Shown: one piece after another, positions 19,572-32,025 of the stretch | How the letters are laid out: every line of letters begins with the position of its first letter | How positions within the stretch are numbered: the first letter of the stretch is position 1 | Origin: Rhodocyclaceae bacterium | GTDB taxonomy: Bacteria; Pseudomonadota; Gammaproteobacteria; Burkholderiales; Rhodocyclaceae | Reading direction: 5' to 3' | Length of the DNA stretch: 64,000 nucleotides | Assembly: GCA_028869135.1 (NCBI GenBank) | Contig: JAGWTC010000006.1 | Coordinates: forward strand, 48,899 to 112,898 | The notes under the pieces: model-generated | What the model saw: only the letters and a program-made list of their open reading frames with translations | Told to the model about the DNA's origin: nothing | Database searches by the model: none | Made by a program: the position numbers and the translations under genes

Positions 19572-20645
19572 CTATCGTCGTTCCGACCACCACAGCATCA
19601 CCGACGCCGTCAGGACGAACAGCGCACTGGGGGTAATGGCGGAGACAAAGGGCGCCCAGTCGTTGAGCATGCCGAGGCTGGAAAAAAGCCCGTTCAGCAT
19701 GTTGAAGATGACGCCCAGCATGATGCCGGCGAACACCTTGATGCCGACAGCGCCCATGCGATCCTGCAGATAGGCGAAGGGCAGCGCCAGCGCCATCATC
19801 ACCAGACAGGCGAGCGGATAGATCAGCTTTTTCCAGAGTGCGATCTCGTAGCGGTCGGTCTTTTGCTGATTGGCGCTCAGATGTTCGATGTAGCGGTAGA
19901 GACGATCGATCGACATGCGCTCCGGATTCACCATCAGCACCGACAGGATGTCGGGGTTGAGGCTCGATTGCCAGCTCAGGTCCGGCAAGTGCTCGATGCT
20001 CGCGCCATCCCCCCTGAGCGTGGTCCGGGCGACATTGCGGAGCGCCCAGATATCGGGCGCCCTGAACTCTCCGCTCTCCGCCTCGCTGATGGTCTGCAAT
20101 TCGAAGTTTTGATCGAACTGGTAGATACGGACACCGCGCAGGCCGCCTTCCGACGTGGTTTCGCGGATATTCACAAAAGCCTTGTCGTCCTTGACCCAGA
20201 GGCCGGTGCGGAACTCCTGCGCCACCAGTTGGCTCATGGCCGTGAGGCGCACCTGTTGCGCCGTCTTTTCGGCCACCGGCGCCAAGACTTCGCCAATCAG
20301 AAAAGTTGCGAGCACAAAGGGAATGCCGATCTTCACCAAGGCCCGCAGGAAGGCCGGGGTCGCCGCCCCCGAGGTGCGCAGCACGGTGATTTCGGAATGA
20401 CGCGCCAACTGAGTCAAGGCATACAGCGAGCCGATCAGCACCGCGACCGGGAACAGCTCGTAGGCACGCCCCGGCACCAGCAGCAACACATACAACAGAG
20501 CGTGCTGCAACTGATACCCCCCCTTACCAATCGACTCGAACTCGTAAATCAGGTCGAAAAAGGAGAACAGCATCAGGAAGGCCGCCAGCACCAGAAGGGT
20601 TGCGCCGTAGATTTCGCGCGCCAGGTGGCGCTCGAAGATTTTCAT
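19572..20645 (-). CDS. lptG: LPS export ABC transporter permease LptG
   Basis: 357 residues from ATG 20645, overlapping the lptF stop. Start MKIFERHLAREIYGATLLVL; three N-terminal and three C-terminal transmembrane helices flank a periplasmic beta-jellyroll domain (about residues 125-265). With LptF and LptB it extracts lipopolysaccharide from the inner membrane and passes it to LptC/LptA. The frame continues upstream through lptF but that part is not coding. Confidence 0.94.
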   Translation of the reverse strand: MKIFERHLAREIYGATLLVLAAFLMLFSFFDLIYEFESIGKGGYQLQHALLYVLLLVPGRAYELFPVAVLIGSLYALTQLARHSEITVLRTSGAATPAFLRALVKIGIPFVLATFLIGEVLAPVAEKTAQQVRLTAMSQLVAQEFRTGLWVKDDKAFVNIRETTSEGGLRGVRIYQFDQNFELQTISEAESGEFRAPDIWALRNVARTTLRGDGASIEHLPDLSWQSSLNPDILSVLMVNPERMSIDRLYRYIEHLSANQQKTDRYEIALWKKLIYPLACLVMMALALPFAYLQDRMGAVGIKVFAGIMLGVIFNMLNGLFSSLGMLNDWAPFVSAITPSALFVLTASVMLWWSERR

Positions 20646-21733
20646 CACTGCCACAAGCGTCTCCACGAGAACAGTGAAAGACGTCGCCAGAACAGCAGCA
20701 GCAGCAGCAGCAGCATCGCGAGGTGCACCACCCACACGCCAAGCTCGAACGACAGCTTGCCGCGTGCGACCCAGGCCTGGCTCAGGCTGATGAGGTTGCT
20801 GTAGATCATGAAGGCAAGCACGGCGAAGATCAGATTGTTGGCGCGACCGGCGCGCGGATTCACGAAGGACAGGGGAATTGCCATAAGCGCCAGCACCGCA
20901 GCGGACACAGGGATGCCGATACGCCACAGGAGCTCGCCCCGATTGATTGGCGTCGGCTCGCTCAACAGGCGGTGCAGGGACAGGCCGCGCGGTGACTCCG
21001 TCAGGCCACGCGCCTCGCTGGTTTCCGTACGCAGGGCATAGCGCTCAAACTCCATGACGCGATATTCGGGCGTGCCGGGCATGCCCTCATAGCGATGTCC
21101 CCGTTCGAGTACCACGAAGCGGTCGCCGTTGGGTGCCTGCTCGACGTGCCCGTTGGCGGCCGCCATGATGCCGAGCCGGCCATGCTGAATCGAGTTGATG
21201 AACACGTTCTTGACCTGCCCGTTCTCCGACTTCGTGCCGCTCACGCCTTCGACGAAGAAAATCCGCTCGCCCGAGGAGGACTCGCGAAAAACCCCCGGCG
21301 AAACCTTTGACAGATCGTCACGCTGCTCCATGCGCTGGCGAAACTCGTTGCTCTTCGCGAGCGCCCACGGAGCCAGATACATGGACAAGGCCAGAATGAC
21401 CAGAATGATGCCACCCCCAAAGCGCAGCACCGGACCGATCCAGTCCTTGAGCGACAAGCCGCAGGACAGCCAGACCACCATTTCCGAGTCGCGATACATG
21501 CGCGACAAGGTCATCAGTACGGCGACGAAAAGCGTCAACGACAACAACACGGGCAGATAGCTCAGTGCGCCGAATCCGAGCAACGCCAGCACCGCCTCGG
21601 GCGCCACGCTCCCGCCGGCGGCCTGACCCAGCAGACGGATGAGCTGCGTGGTCATCAGAATGGAAAACAGGGCCACAAAGACCACCAGCGCAGTCTGGCC
21701 GAATTCGCGCTGAACGGCGCGGCGGAAAATCAT
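20645..21733 (-). CDS. lptF: LPS export ABC transporter permease LptF
   Basis: 362 residues starting MIFRRAVQREFGQTALVVF. Same architecture as LptG: N-terminal helices, periplasmic jellyroll (about 120-255), C-terminal helices. The last helix contains a run of leucines coded by seven consecutive CTG-type codons (CAG repeat on the plus strand, 20693-20713). Divergent from pepA, the typical arrangement. Confidence 0.94.
   Translation of the reverse strand: MIFRRAVQREFGQTALVVFVALFSILMTTQLIRLLGQAAGGSVAPEAVLALLGFGALSYLPVLLSLTLFVAVLMTLSRMYRDSEMVVWLSCGLSLKDWIGPVLRFGGGIILVILALSMYLAPWALAKSNEFRQRMEQRDDLSKVSPGVFRESSSGERIFFVEGVSGTKSENGQVKNVFINSIQHGRLGIMAAANGHVEQAPNGDRFVVLERGHRYEGMPGTPEYRVMEFERYALRTETSEARGLTESPRGLSLHRLLSEPTPINRGELLWRIGIPVSAAVLALMAIPLSFVNPRAGRANNLIFAVLAFMIYSNLISLSQAWVARGKLSFELGVWVVHLAMLLLLLLLFWRRLSLFSWRRLWQ
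20693..20713. repeat. (CAG)7 trinucleotide run inside lptF
   Basis: Seven consecutive CAG units on the plus strand, read as CTG (Leu) on the coding strand in the last transmembrane helix of LptF. Slippage would change helix length without a frameshift. Confidence 0.8.
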
Positions 21734-21936
21734 CGTTGTTTTGGCTTTTCAGGCAAAAATGAGGATAATTCGTGAAGACAACCAAGTTTTTAAACTTTTC
21801 GTGTCCGGTGCGACGGCGACAAACACTGATCGACGCCGAACCGCCTTGTCAGCAGCGGCAGCCTGCGTCGGGAAACCGTATCGGGTAGGCGCCGTACAAG
21901 CGACCAAGAAGCAGCCGGAAAAACCTGGAGAAGCGC
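21734..21936. promoter_or_regulatory. Divergent lptF-pepA intergenic region
   Basis: 203 nt between divergent start codons. It includes an AT-rich stretch (about 21760-21800) that probably holds promoters for both directions. No clear consensus pair; GGAG precedes the pepA ATG. Confidence 0.45.
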
Positions 21937-23430
21937 ATGGAATTTAGCATAAAAAGCGGCAGCCCCGAAAAACAGCGCAGCGCCTGCGTCGTCGTCGGCG
22001 TGTACGAGCCGCGCAAGCTGTCGGTGCCTGCCGAGATCATCGACAACGCATCGCACCAATTCTTGTCCGACATCATTCGCCGCGGCGACATGGAGGGCAA
22101 GGCCGGCAGCACGCTGCTGTTGCACAACGTGCCCGGCACGCTGGCCGACCGCGTGCTGCTGGTAGGCCTCGGCAAGGAAAAGGAGTTCCGCGAAAAGGAG
22201 TATCGCAACGCCATCGCCACCGCCGTGCGCACGCTCAACGAAACCGGCGGCTTTGACGGCACCGTTTACCTTACCGAACTCAATCTCAAGAAACGCGACG
22301 CTGGCTGGCGCATCCGCCAGGCTGCGCTGGTCGCGCTCGACACGCTGTATCGCTTCGACCAGTTGAAGTCGAAAAAGAACGAAGTACGCCGCCCACTGCG
22401 CAAGCTGACCTTCTGCGTCGGTCGCCGCAGCGAACTCAAGGATGCCGAGCAGGCGCTGATCGACGGTCAGGCCATCGCTGCCGGCATGAGCATGGCCAAG
22501 GATCTCGGCAACCTGCCGAGCAACTTCTGCACCCCGTCGCATCTTGCTGCCACCGCCAAGGCGTTGGCCGACGAATACAAGATGAAACTCGACGTGTTCG
22601 AGCGCGCCGACATGGAAAAACTGGGCATGAACACCCTGCTCTCCGTCGCCAAGGGCTCGCACGAACCGCCGAAATTCATCGTCCTGCAATATCTGAACGG
22701 CAGGAAGGACGAAAAGCCTATCGTGCTGGTCGGTAAGGGCATCACCTTCGACACTGGCGGCATTTCGCTCAAGCCCGCCGCCGAGATGGACGAGATGAAG
22801 TACGACATGGGCGGAGCGGCCAGCGTGCTGGGCACGATCAAGGCCGCGGCGCAGATGGCGCTGCCGATCAATCTCATCGTCGCCATTCCGACCACCGAGA
22901 ATATGCCGGGTGGAGGCGCGACCAAGCCGGGCGACATCGTCACCTCGATGTCGGGGCAGACCGTGGAAATCCTCAATACCGATGCCGAAGGCCGCCTTGT
23001 ATTGTGCGACGCGCTGACCTACGTGGAACGCTTTGAGCCGCAGTGCGTGGTCGACGTGGCCACACTCACGGGCGCCTGCGTGATTGCGCTCGGCCACGTC
23101 GCCTCGGGCCTGTTCTCCAACAACGACAGCCTCGCCCGCGAGCTGCTCGACGCCGGACAGGACTCCAGCGACCGCGCCTGGCATATGCCGCTGTGGGACG
23201 ACTATCAGGAGCAACTGAAGAGCAATTTCGCCGACATGGCGAATATCGGCGGCCGCCCGGCCGGCAGCATTACTGCCGCCTGCTTCCTCGCCCGCTACAC
23301 CGGCAAGTACGACTGGGCCCACCTCGACATCGCCGGCACCGCATGGCGCTCCGGCAAGGACAAGGGCGCCACCGGGCGTCCCGTGCCGCTGCTGACGCAC
23401 TTCCTGATGGGGCGCGCCGGCCGGGTTTAA
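21937..23430 (+). CDS. pepA: Leucyl aminopeptidase PepA (M17)
   Basis: 497 residues. The C-terminal catalytic domain has the two-metal site: [16 protein letters not shown] and NTDAEGRL at 347-354, the M17 signature. It removes N-terminal residues in peptide turnover; in some bacteria PepA also binds DNA. GGAG lies 6-7 nt upstream of the start. Divergent from lptFG and followed by holC, the common order in Beta- and Gammaproteobacteria. Confidence 0.97.
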   Translation: MEFSIKSGSPEKQRSACVVVGVYEPRKLSVPAEIIDNASHQFLSDIIRRGDMEGKAGSTLLLHNVPGTLADRVLLVGLGKEKEFREKEYRNAIATAVRTLNETGGFDGTVYLTELNLKKRDAGWRIRQAALVALDTLYRFDQLKSKKNEVRRPLRKLTFCVGRRSELKDAEQALIDGQAIAAGMSMAKDLGNLPSNFCTPSHLAATAKALADEYKMKLDVFERADMEKLGMNTLLSVAKGSHEPPKFIVLQYLNGRKDEKPIVLVGKGITFDTGGISLKPAAEMDEMKYDMGGAASVLGTIKAAAQMALPINLIVAIPTTENMPGGGATKPGDIVTSMSGQTVEILNTDAEGRLVLCDALTYVERFEPQCVVDVATLTGACVIALGHVASGLFSNNDSLARELLDAGQDSSDRAWHMPLWDDYQEQLKSNFADMANIGGRPAGSITAACFLARYTGKYDWAHLDIAGTAWRSGKDKGATGRPVPLLTHFLMGRAGRV

Positions 23431-23440
23431 GATTGCGCCG

Positions 23441-23878
23441 ATGACGAAGATATTTTTCTATCACGGCATGCATGATCGACTGCCCTACGCGCTGCGCCTG
23501 ATCAGCGGCGCGTGGGCGCAGAAGAAGGCGATCACGATCTATGCGCCGGATCGCGGACTTGCCCTGCAGCTCGACAACCTGCTGTGGACGCAGCACTCGA
23601 CGGGCTTCATTCCGCACTGCATGGGAGATTCGTCGCTGGCGGCGGAAACGCCGGTTCTGATCGTGCGCAATGAAGAGGAACTCTCGCGCAGCACGCAAGA
23701 CCAACGCCTGCTGAACCTCAGCGACGAACTGCCGCCGGGCTTTGCCCGTTTCGAGAGTCTGGTCGAAGTCGTCAGCCAGGAAGACGATGTGCGCAATAGC
23801 GGGCGGGAGCGCGTCAAGTTCTATCGTGAACGCGGCTACGAAGTGCAGTTCAAGGATATTGCGAGCGAACAAGCATGA
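23441..23878 (+). CDS. holC: DNA polymerase III chi subunit
   Basis: 145 residues starting MTKIFFYHGMHDRLPYALRLI, then KKAITIYAPDRGLALQLDNLLWT, the family core. Chi links the clamp loader to single-stranded DNA-binding protein. The gene lies between pepA and valS, the conserved position. Its stop overlaps the next start. Confidence 0.92.
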   Translation: MTKIFFYHGMHDRLPYALRLISGAWAQKKAITIYAPDRGLALQLDNLLWTQHSTGFIPHCMGDSSLAAETPVLIVRNEEELSRSTQDQRLLNLSDELPPGFARFESLVEVVSQEDDVRNSGRERVKFYRERGYEVQFKDIASEQA

Positions 23879-24321
23879 GCGACGAGAACCCGAATCAAGC
23901 CACCTCGCTGCTGTCTCAGGCCGATGCCCTGATGCGCCGCCATCGTCGCGTCTTCGTCGCGGGCGCCGAATCAGCGCCGAAGCCGGTCGGCCCCGTGGGC
24001 CCGGCCGAAGTCGACAGCGGCGATGTTCCGGTTCTGACGGAGGTGGTCGAGGCCGACCAGTTGATCGGGGCCGCAAGCCGCGCCGCCGAGGATGAGATCA
24101 CGGCGCGCATCCACGCTGCGGTCGGCGCCAACGACGCCGAACTGGCGCGCGCGCTGGAACGCTGGATCGCCACGCAATTGCCGCACGCGCTGTCGCAAGC
24201 GCTCGACAGCGTGGCCGAGCAGTTGAAGCTCGAACTCGCCGCGCGCCTGCGGGCCGAGCTGCTGACCCGACCCATGTTCGACCAGCAACCGCTGTTCAAG
24301 TCCGCAAAACCGCCGAAGTAG
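23875..24321 (+). CDS. Small hypothetical protein between holC and valS
   Basis: 148 residues, start overlapping the holC stop (ATGA). Pro-rich linker (about 35-50) and a C-terminal amphipathic, helix-forming half with many Ala, Leu, Glu and Arg (ELARALERWIATQLPHALSQAL). No signal peptide or membrane span. Function not recognised. Coupling to holC suggests a role near replication, but this is only context. Confidence 0.7.
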   Translation: MSDENPNQATSLLSQADALMRRHRRVFVAGAESAPKPVGPVGPAEVDSGDVPVLTEVVEADQLIGAASRAAEDEITARIHAAVGANDAELARALERWIATQLPHALSQALDSVAEQLKLELAARLRAELLTRPMFDQQPLFKSAKPPK

Positions 24322-24400
24322 GTCGTCAGCCCTCATCGAAGCGCGCTTCCGCCTCGTTCTCTGGCGAAGAGGCCGAGGGGGAAGGCAGCCTTCACTCCCG

Positions 24401-24406
24401 TATAAT
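24401..24406 (+). promoter_or_regulatory. Possible -10 element of valS
   Basis: TATAAT 34 nt ahead of the valS ATG. No convincing -35 is seen at 16-18 nt, so this is tentative. Confidence 0.4.
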
Positions 24407-24440
24407 TGCGGGTTCCCCCATTAGCCCTCCGCTGTAGATC

Positions 24441-27269
<2,829 letters not shown>

Positions 27270-27289
27270 CAAGGCAACTGCACCAAAAC

Positions 27290-27319
27290 AAAAAGGGCAT
27301 CCCGCGGGATGCCCTTTTT
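27290..27319. terminator. Bidirectional terminator between valS and tusA
   Basis: A long inverted repeat (arms 27290-27304 and 27305-27319, stem GGGCATCCCG) flanked by A-run and T-run on both strands, serving two convergent genes. Confidence 0.85.
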
Positions 27320-27335
27320 TCTTGGAAACTCCGCC

Positions 27336-27578
27336 TTAGCGGCGCTTGAGCAGGAACTCGAAGACCGCCGCGTCGTTCTGCTTGCTCGACAAGAGCTGAT
27401 TGCCGGTCTGCACCGCAAAGGCGGCAAAGTCCTTGACCGAGCCGGCATCGGTCGCCAGCACGCGCAGCACCTGTCCGCTCGTCATCGTCGCCAGCGCCTT
27501 TTTGGCGCGCAGGATGGGCAAGGGACAAGTCAGACCGATGGCGTCGACCTCGGCGTGTACGGTGATGGCATCAGACAT
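27336..27578 (-). CDS. tusA: TusA-type sulfurtransferase
   Basis: 80 residues. The family motif CPLP gives the active-site Cys at residue 18 (GLTCPLPILRAKKAL). TusA-like proteins pass persulfide sulfur in tRNA 2-thiouridine synthesis, molybdenum cofactor synthesis or sulfur oxidation. It is the last gene of a minus-strand group bepA-cbbQ-norD-tusA. moaC lies just beyond bepA, so a Moco-related role is possible. Confidence 0.9.
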   Translation of the reverse strand: MSDAITVHAEVDAIGLTCPLPILRAKKALATMTSGQVLRVLATDAGSVKDFAAFAVQTGNQLLSSKQNDAAVFEFLLKRR

Positions 27579-27591
27579 GGTTACCTCGATA

Positions 27592-29616
27592 TCAAGTCGT
27601 TAGATGGCGATAAATTTCCGCCATGCGCATGGGCAATCTATAGGCATTCGGCACGACCTCGTAACGCGCCGGGCCGTAGAGGCGTGGCAGGTAGTCGGCA
27701 CCCTGGCGGTCGATGGTGACGCAGAAGCTGCGAATGCCACGCTCGTGGGCCTCCTGCAGGGCGCGGCGGGTGTCCTCGATGCCATAGTCGTTGCGATACT
27801 CGTCGCCGAAGTCGTCGGGATAGCCGTCGGAGATCGTCACCAGCAGTTTGTGACGCGCGCCCTGCTCCTCCAGCAGCTTGGACAGATGACGCACCGCCAC
27901 GCCCATGCGCGTGAAATCCTTGCCCTCGATGCCGGCGATCTTGGCGCGCACGCTGTCATCGTACTGTTCGTCGAAACGCTTGATCGGATAGATCTCGCAG
28001 CGCTTGTGGCCCCAGCCCGAGAAGCCGTAGATCGCGTAGTTGTCGTTGAGCAGCTCCAGCGCCTCGCACAGCAGGATCAGAGACTCGCGCTCGGCGTTGT
28101 TCACCCAGCCCTTGGTCGAGCCGCTCATGTCGACCATGAACATGACCGCCAGCGAACGCTCGTTGCGCACACGGCGACGGAACAGGCGATCAGAAGGCTC
28201 GCCGCCGTTTCTGTGATCGATGACACTTTCAATGACGGCGTCGATGTCCATCTCTTCGCCGTCGACCTGGCGCGAGAGCATCTTGTCCTCGCCCTTGATC
28301 ATTTCAAGCTGGCGACGGATCTGCCAGATGTAGGCGCGGTACTTGTGCTTGACCTGATTCACATAGCCCGGATCGCCGGGCAGCACCGGCACTTCGTAAA
28401 GATGGCACCAGTCCTCTCGATAGGCGCCGCGCTTGAAGTCCCACTCGTCGTATTTGTAGTCGGGCTCGGGGAAGAGCTGCGGGCCGTGCCTGGCCTGCAG
28501 CATGGCCTCGTCGTTGCGCCGCACCGGATTTTTGCCCAGCGTGGCCGAGGTCGGCATGTCGCCCGGTTCAAGCTCTTCGGCCTCCTTGCCCTGCCCCACC
28601 GCCTCTCCGTCGTCGAACTCGGACGGGAAGGGTTCGAAATCCTCGTCCGCAGATCCCAGGCGCGGCTTGCCGTCGGTGCGTTTCTCGGCACGAATGTTCT
28701 TCATCGTCTGCGCGGGATCGATGCTGGCCGCGTGCGCCATGGGCGGAATATCGACGCCCTGGGCCAAGAAGGCGTCCAGCACAGCCAGGGTATCGGCCAG
28801 CGTGGCATCCGGGTGCGACAGGCGCGGCAATGCGGCCTCCAATGCCGCCGGCCAGGGGCCGCGCAGTTCGGCGATTTCGGCCACCAGACCGGGCAGGTCG
28901 CACAGCAGCTTGGCTTCCAGCCGCACCGCCTCAAGCGCCGCCAGCAGGCGCAAGGCGCGTTCGTCGTGGCTGTAGCGGAGCAGGGCGTTCTGCGTCACGG
29001 CCTCACCATCCTCGCCCGGGTCGGCATAGAACGTTCCGTAGCGCGTCTGCGCCCACAGCAGCGTGGCCATGACCTTGTAGAGCTTTCGGTTCGAGGCCGC
29101 ATCGGGCAGCGCGGCCAGCTCATAGGGCAGGTACAGCGCCTTGGTATCGGTCCAGGCCCGGTCGCGCTCGTCTACGCGAATGTCGAGCGCCTCGCCCGAA
29201 ATCGCCTGCAGGAAAATGCTGGTCCGGTGGATCACGTCTTCGAAACTGGCGACCGACTCGCTGTAGCGATAGCGCAGCAGGAAGTCGTCGAGGTCGCGCA
29301 GGAAGGCCTTGGCCGTCGGCACGTCCTCGCGATCCTTCATGTCGAGGCCGTTGAGCACCCAGATCTCGAAGCCGTCCTCATCCAGCCTTTCCAGTGCGGC
29401 CGGCGCCATCTGGGCCATGAACAGGGCCAGCTCGAAGCTGCTTTGCGCGGCGGCGTCGAGCCAGTGCAGCACGAGGTCCTGCTGCACACGCGGCAGTTTC
29501 TCCAGCCCCTGCACGCCGCGACGCATGCCTTCCGTATCGGGATGCCCCGGCAGCGCGCTCTCGAAGCGGACTTCGAGCTCGCTGGTGAAGAGACGCCGAA
29601 CGGCGTTGCTGTTCAT
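27592..29616 (-). CDS. NorD/CbbO-type VWA domain protein
   Basis: 674 residues from ATG 29616; the upstream frame overlaps the ATPase gene. The long N-terminal part is helical. The C-terminal von Willebrand A domain has an intact MIDAS motif DMSGS at 496-500 (AVMFMVDMSGSTKGW). Proteins of this class work with the adjacent AAA+ ATPase to activate metalloenzymes: NorD for nitric oxide reductase, CbbO for Rubisco. The length lies between typical NorD and CbbO. No norCB or cbbLS gene is in the window, so the target is unknown. Confidence 0.88.
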   Translation of the reverse strand: MNSNAVRRLFTSELEVRFESALPGHPDTEGMRRGVQGLEKLPRVQQDLVLHWLDAAAQSSFELALFMAQMAPAALERLDEDGFEIWVLNGLDMKDREDVPTAKAFLRDLDDFLLRYRYSESVASFEDVIHRTSIFLQAISGEALDIRVDERDRAWTDTKALYLPYELAALPDAASNRKLYKVMATLLWAQTRYGTFYADPGEDGEAVTQNALLRYSHDERALRLLAALEAVRLEAKLLCDLPGLVAEIAELRGPWPAALEAALPRLSHPDATLADTLAVLDAFLAQGVDIPPMAHAASIDPAQTMKNIRAEKRTDGKPRLGSADEDFEPFPSEFDDGEAVGQGKEAEELEPGDMPTSATLGKNPVRRNDEAMLQARHGPQLFPEPDYKYDEWDFKRGAYREDWCHLYEVPVLPGDPGYVNQVKHKYRAYIWQIRRQLEMIKGEDKMLSRQVDGEEMDIDAVIESVIDHRNGGEPSDRLFRRRVRNERSLAVMFMVDMSGSTKGWVNNAERESLILLCEALELLNDNYAIYGFSGWGHKRCEIYPIKRFDEQYDDSVRAKIAGIEGKDFTRMGVAVRHLSKLLEEQGARHKLLVTISDGYPDDFGDEYRNDYGIEDTRRALQEAHERGIRSFCVTIDRQGADYLPRLYGPARYEVVPNAYRLPMRMAEIYRHLTT

Positions 29617-29618
29617 TT

Positions 29619-30434
29619 TCAGAAAACGGCGTTGACGAGATCTTGCAGGCTGGCCGTCATGTCCGGGTCGTCGGACAGCGAGCGCGCCACGGCGGCGGTA
29701 CATGCCGCCTGCGGTTTGACGCCGGCGGCGATCAGTTGTGCGGCATGCACGAGCAGACGCGTACTGGCGCCCTCGTCGATGCCGGCGCCCTTGAGATTGC
29801 GCGTCATCTGGCCCAGCTTGACGAGCTTCTGCGCAATCTCCAGCGGCACCTTGCCCTCGGTGGCGACGATCCTGGCCTCCACCTCCAGCGCCGGATAGTC
29901 GAAATCAAAGGCGATGAAGCGCTGCCGCGTAGACGGCTTGATTTCCTTGAGTACGCTCTGATAGCCGGGGTTGTACGAAATCACCAGCATGAACTCGGGC
30001 GGGGCCTCGACCTGCTCGCCGTGCTTGTCGATATTCAGCACGCGGCGCGCGTCGGCCAGCGGGTGTATCACCACGGTGGTGTCCTTGCGCGCCTCGACGA
30101 TTTCGTCGAGGTAGCAGATGGCTCCGGCGCGCACGGCGGCGGCCAATGGGCCATCGACCCAGACGGTTTCATCGCCGACGATCAGGTAGCGGCCGATCAG
30201 GTCGGCGGTGGTCAGATCGTCGTGACAGGAAACAGTCACCAGCGGGCGACCCAGCTTCCATGCCATGTGCTCGACGAAGCGCGTCTTGCCGCAGCCGGTC
30301 GGCCCCTTCAGCAGCACGGGCAGGCCGGCCTTGGCGGCCGCTTCGAACATTTCGATTTCATCGGCAACGGGCTGATAGAAGGGCTCGTCGTCGATGCGCA
30401 TGAGCTGGGGCGTGATATGGCTTTGTTTGGTCAT
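29619..30434 (-). CDS. CbbQ/NorQ-family AAA+ ATPase (MoxR group)
   Basis: 271 residues. Walker A GPTGCGKT at 44-51, Walker B ICYLDE at about 106-111, sensor region ISYNPGYQSVLKEIKPSTRQRF, and the C-terminal GIDEGASTRLLVHAAQLI typical of CbbQ. It lies 2 nt ahead of the VWA gene; the two products are expected to form a hexameric remodelling complex. A close paralogue is at 62445-63254. Whether it serves Rubisco, Nor or another metalloenzyme cannot be read here. Confidence 0.92.
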   Translation of the reverse strand: MTKQSHITPQLMRIDDEPFYQPVADEIEMFEAAAKAGLPVLLKGPTGCGKTRFVEHMAWKLGRPLVTVSCHDDLTTADLIGRYLIVGDETVWVDGPLAAAVRAGAICYLDEIVEARKDTTVVIHPLADARRVLNIDKHGEQVEAPPEFMLVISYNPGYQSVLKEIKPSTRQRFIAFDFDYPALEVEARIVATEGKVPLEIAQKLVKLGQMTRNLKGAGIDEGASTRLLVHAAQLIAAGVKPQAACTAAVARSLSDDPDMTASLQDLVNAVF

Positions 30435-30480
30435 GGTATGAAGATGCCGGCGGAACGGCCGCTGTGGGCATGCTGGATTT

Positions 30481-31956
30481 TCAGGATTTTTCTTTGGCTT
30501 CCTCAGCCTGTTTCTGCTTCAGTTCGCGCAGGCGGGCATCCACCTGCGAGTGTTCGAAAAAGTCGCCGTCCGGCGCCCGCTGCGCCTGCATCAGTTGCTG
30601 GATCGCCGCCGTCAACTGGCCGCGCAGCATATAGCCCTCGGCCTGCGACTTGTACTGCTGCAACTGGTTTCCGGTCGCCGCGTAATTCTGCGCCTGCAGG
30701 AAGTAAAGCTGCGCATCGTTGGGCCAGAACTGCAGATCGTATTTTACCTGTCGCAGCGCCTCCCCATATTTCTGCATGCTCTGCAACTGGGCGATCAGCG
30801 CGTAGGAAGTGGGCCGATCCTGCGGGTGGCGTTTCAGCGACTGCCGTAGCGTCGACTCCGCCGCGGCGGAGTCGCCCTGACGCTGCTGTATCTGCGCTGC
30901 GAGCGTTTCGATCATGGGCGAATCGATCTTAAATTTGCGCAGGGCAAGCAAGGCCTCTGCCGCGCCGGCTGTATTGAGTGCCCGCAACTGCGCGTGGGCC
31001 AGCCCGTACCAGGCGGCTGCTTCGCTGCGATAATTTTTCTCGTGCAACGCCCCCTGGAACTCGGCCACGGCATCGCGTCCCTGCCCTTCGCCAGCGACGA
31101 TCTTGGCCTGCACCAGACGCAGGGCGAGCGAGTCCGGCAGCGTACGTTTCGGCAAGGACTGGATGCGATTGTCCATGTCGGCAATCCGGTCGGTCGTCAG
31201 CGGGTGGGTACGCAGATAACCGGGCGCATTGCTTTCGTAGAGGCGACCGAAGCGCTGCAGACGCTCGAAGAAGTTCTCCATGCCGCGCACGTCGTAACCC
31301 GACTTGTCGAGCAGCTTCAGCCCCATGCGGTCGGCCTCGCGCTCGAAGTCGCGTGAATAGTTGAGCTGGTTCTGCATGCCGGCCGCGCCGATCGCGGCCA
31401 TGCTGCCCATGCCAGCCTGCGTGTTGTTGCGCGCCGCCAGCACGGCCAGCACCATGGCCGCCATCATGGGAATCGATGTCAGGCTCTGCTTGTTGACCAT
31501 GCGCGCCAGATGGTGCTGTGTGACGTGCGAAATTTCGTGGGCCAGCACGCCGGCCAGTTCGGATTCGGTTTCCGCTGCAGTGATCAGGCCCGTATGCACG
31601 CCGATATAGCCGCCGGGCATGGCAAAGGCGTTCAACGTGCGGTCGCGCAGGACAAAGAATTCGAAAGACGGGTGCGCTTCGCTGATATTGGCGGCGAGCC
31701 CCAGCCCCACCTGATTGATGTAGGCGGTAATTTCGGCGTCATCCAGGAATTCCGGCTGCATGCGGTATTCGTTGAGCACCGATTGGCCGATGCGCTGCTC
31801 CACCGCAGGCGGCAGATCGACCTGGGCCGCCTCGCCGAGATCGGGCAGGCTTTGCGTCAGGCCGGCGGGCGACACCAGCAGCATGGCCAGCGTGGCCGCT
31901 GCCGCGCGGCGACGAAAACGCAAAAACGACGGGGAGCAAGGGTGGCGCAGAGGCAT
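30481..31956 (-). CDS. bepA: BepA-like M48 metalloprotease with TPR repeats
   Basis: 491 residues from [11 protein letters not shown] (a frame start 13 residues upstream is less likely). A signal peptide ends near residue 35. The zinc motif HEISH is at 140-144, with a downstream third-ligand Glu in [10 protein letters not shown]. The C-terminal 200 residues form TPR-like helices ([28 protein letters not shown]). BepA-type proteases act in the periplasm on stalled outer-membrane proteins such as LptD. Divergent from moaC. Confidence 0.92.
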   Translation of the reverse strand: MPLRHPCSPSFLRFRRRAAAATLAMLLVSPAGLTQSLPDLGEAAQVDLPPAVEQRIGQSVLNEYRMQPEFLDDAEITAYINQVGLGLAANISEAHPSFEFFVLRDRTLNAFAMPGGYIGVHTGLITAAETESELAGVLAHEISHVTQHHLARMVNKQSLTSIPMMAAMVLAVLAARNNTQAGMGSMAAIGAAGMQNQLNYSRDFEREADRMGLKLLDKSGYDVRGMENFFERLQRFGRLYESNAPGYLRTHPLTTDRIADMDNRIQSLPKRTLPDSLALRLVQAKIVAGEGQGRDAVAEFQGALHEKNYRSEAAAWYGLAHAQLRALNTAGAAEALLALRKFKIDSPMIETLAAQIQQRQGDSAAAESTLRQSLKRHPQDRPTSYALIAQLQSMQKYGEALRQVKYDLQFWPNDAQLYFLQAQNYAATGNQLQQYKSQAEGYMLRGQLTAAIQQLMQAQRAPDGDFFEHSQVDARLRELKQKQAEEAKEKS

Positions 31957-32025
31957 AGCCGTTATGATAACGCCTTGCCTGGCCTGCATCGACACGGCCC
32001 TCCCTTATCTTTCCCAGGAACCGCC

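Noticed and set aside
20693..20713. CRISPR-like short repeat
   Set aside because: A simple trinucleotide run within a coding gene; no spacers. No CRISPR array was seen anywhere in the window.
27592..30434. Carbon fixation locus suggested by CbbQ/CbbO similarity
   Set aside because: No Rubisco, phosphoribulokinase or CbbR gene is present in the window, so the similarity supports only a chaperone class.
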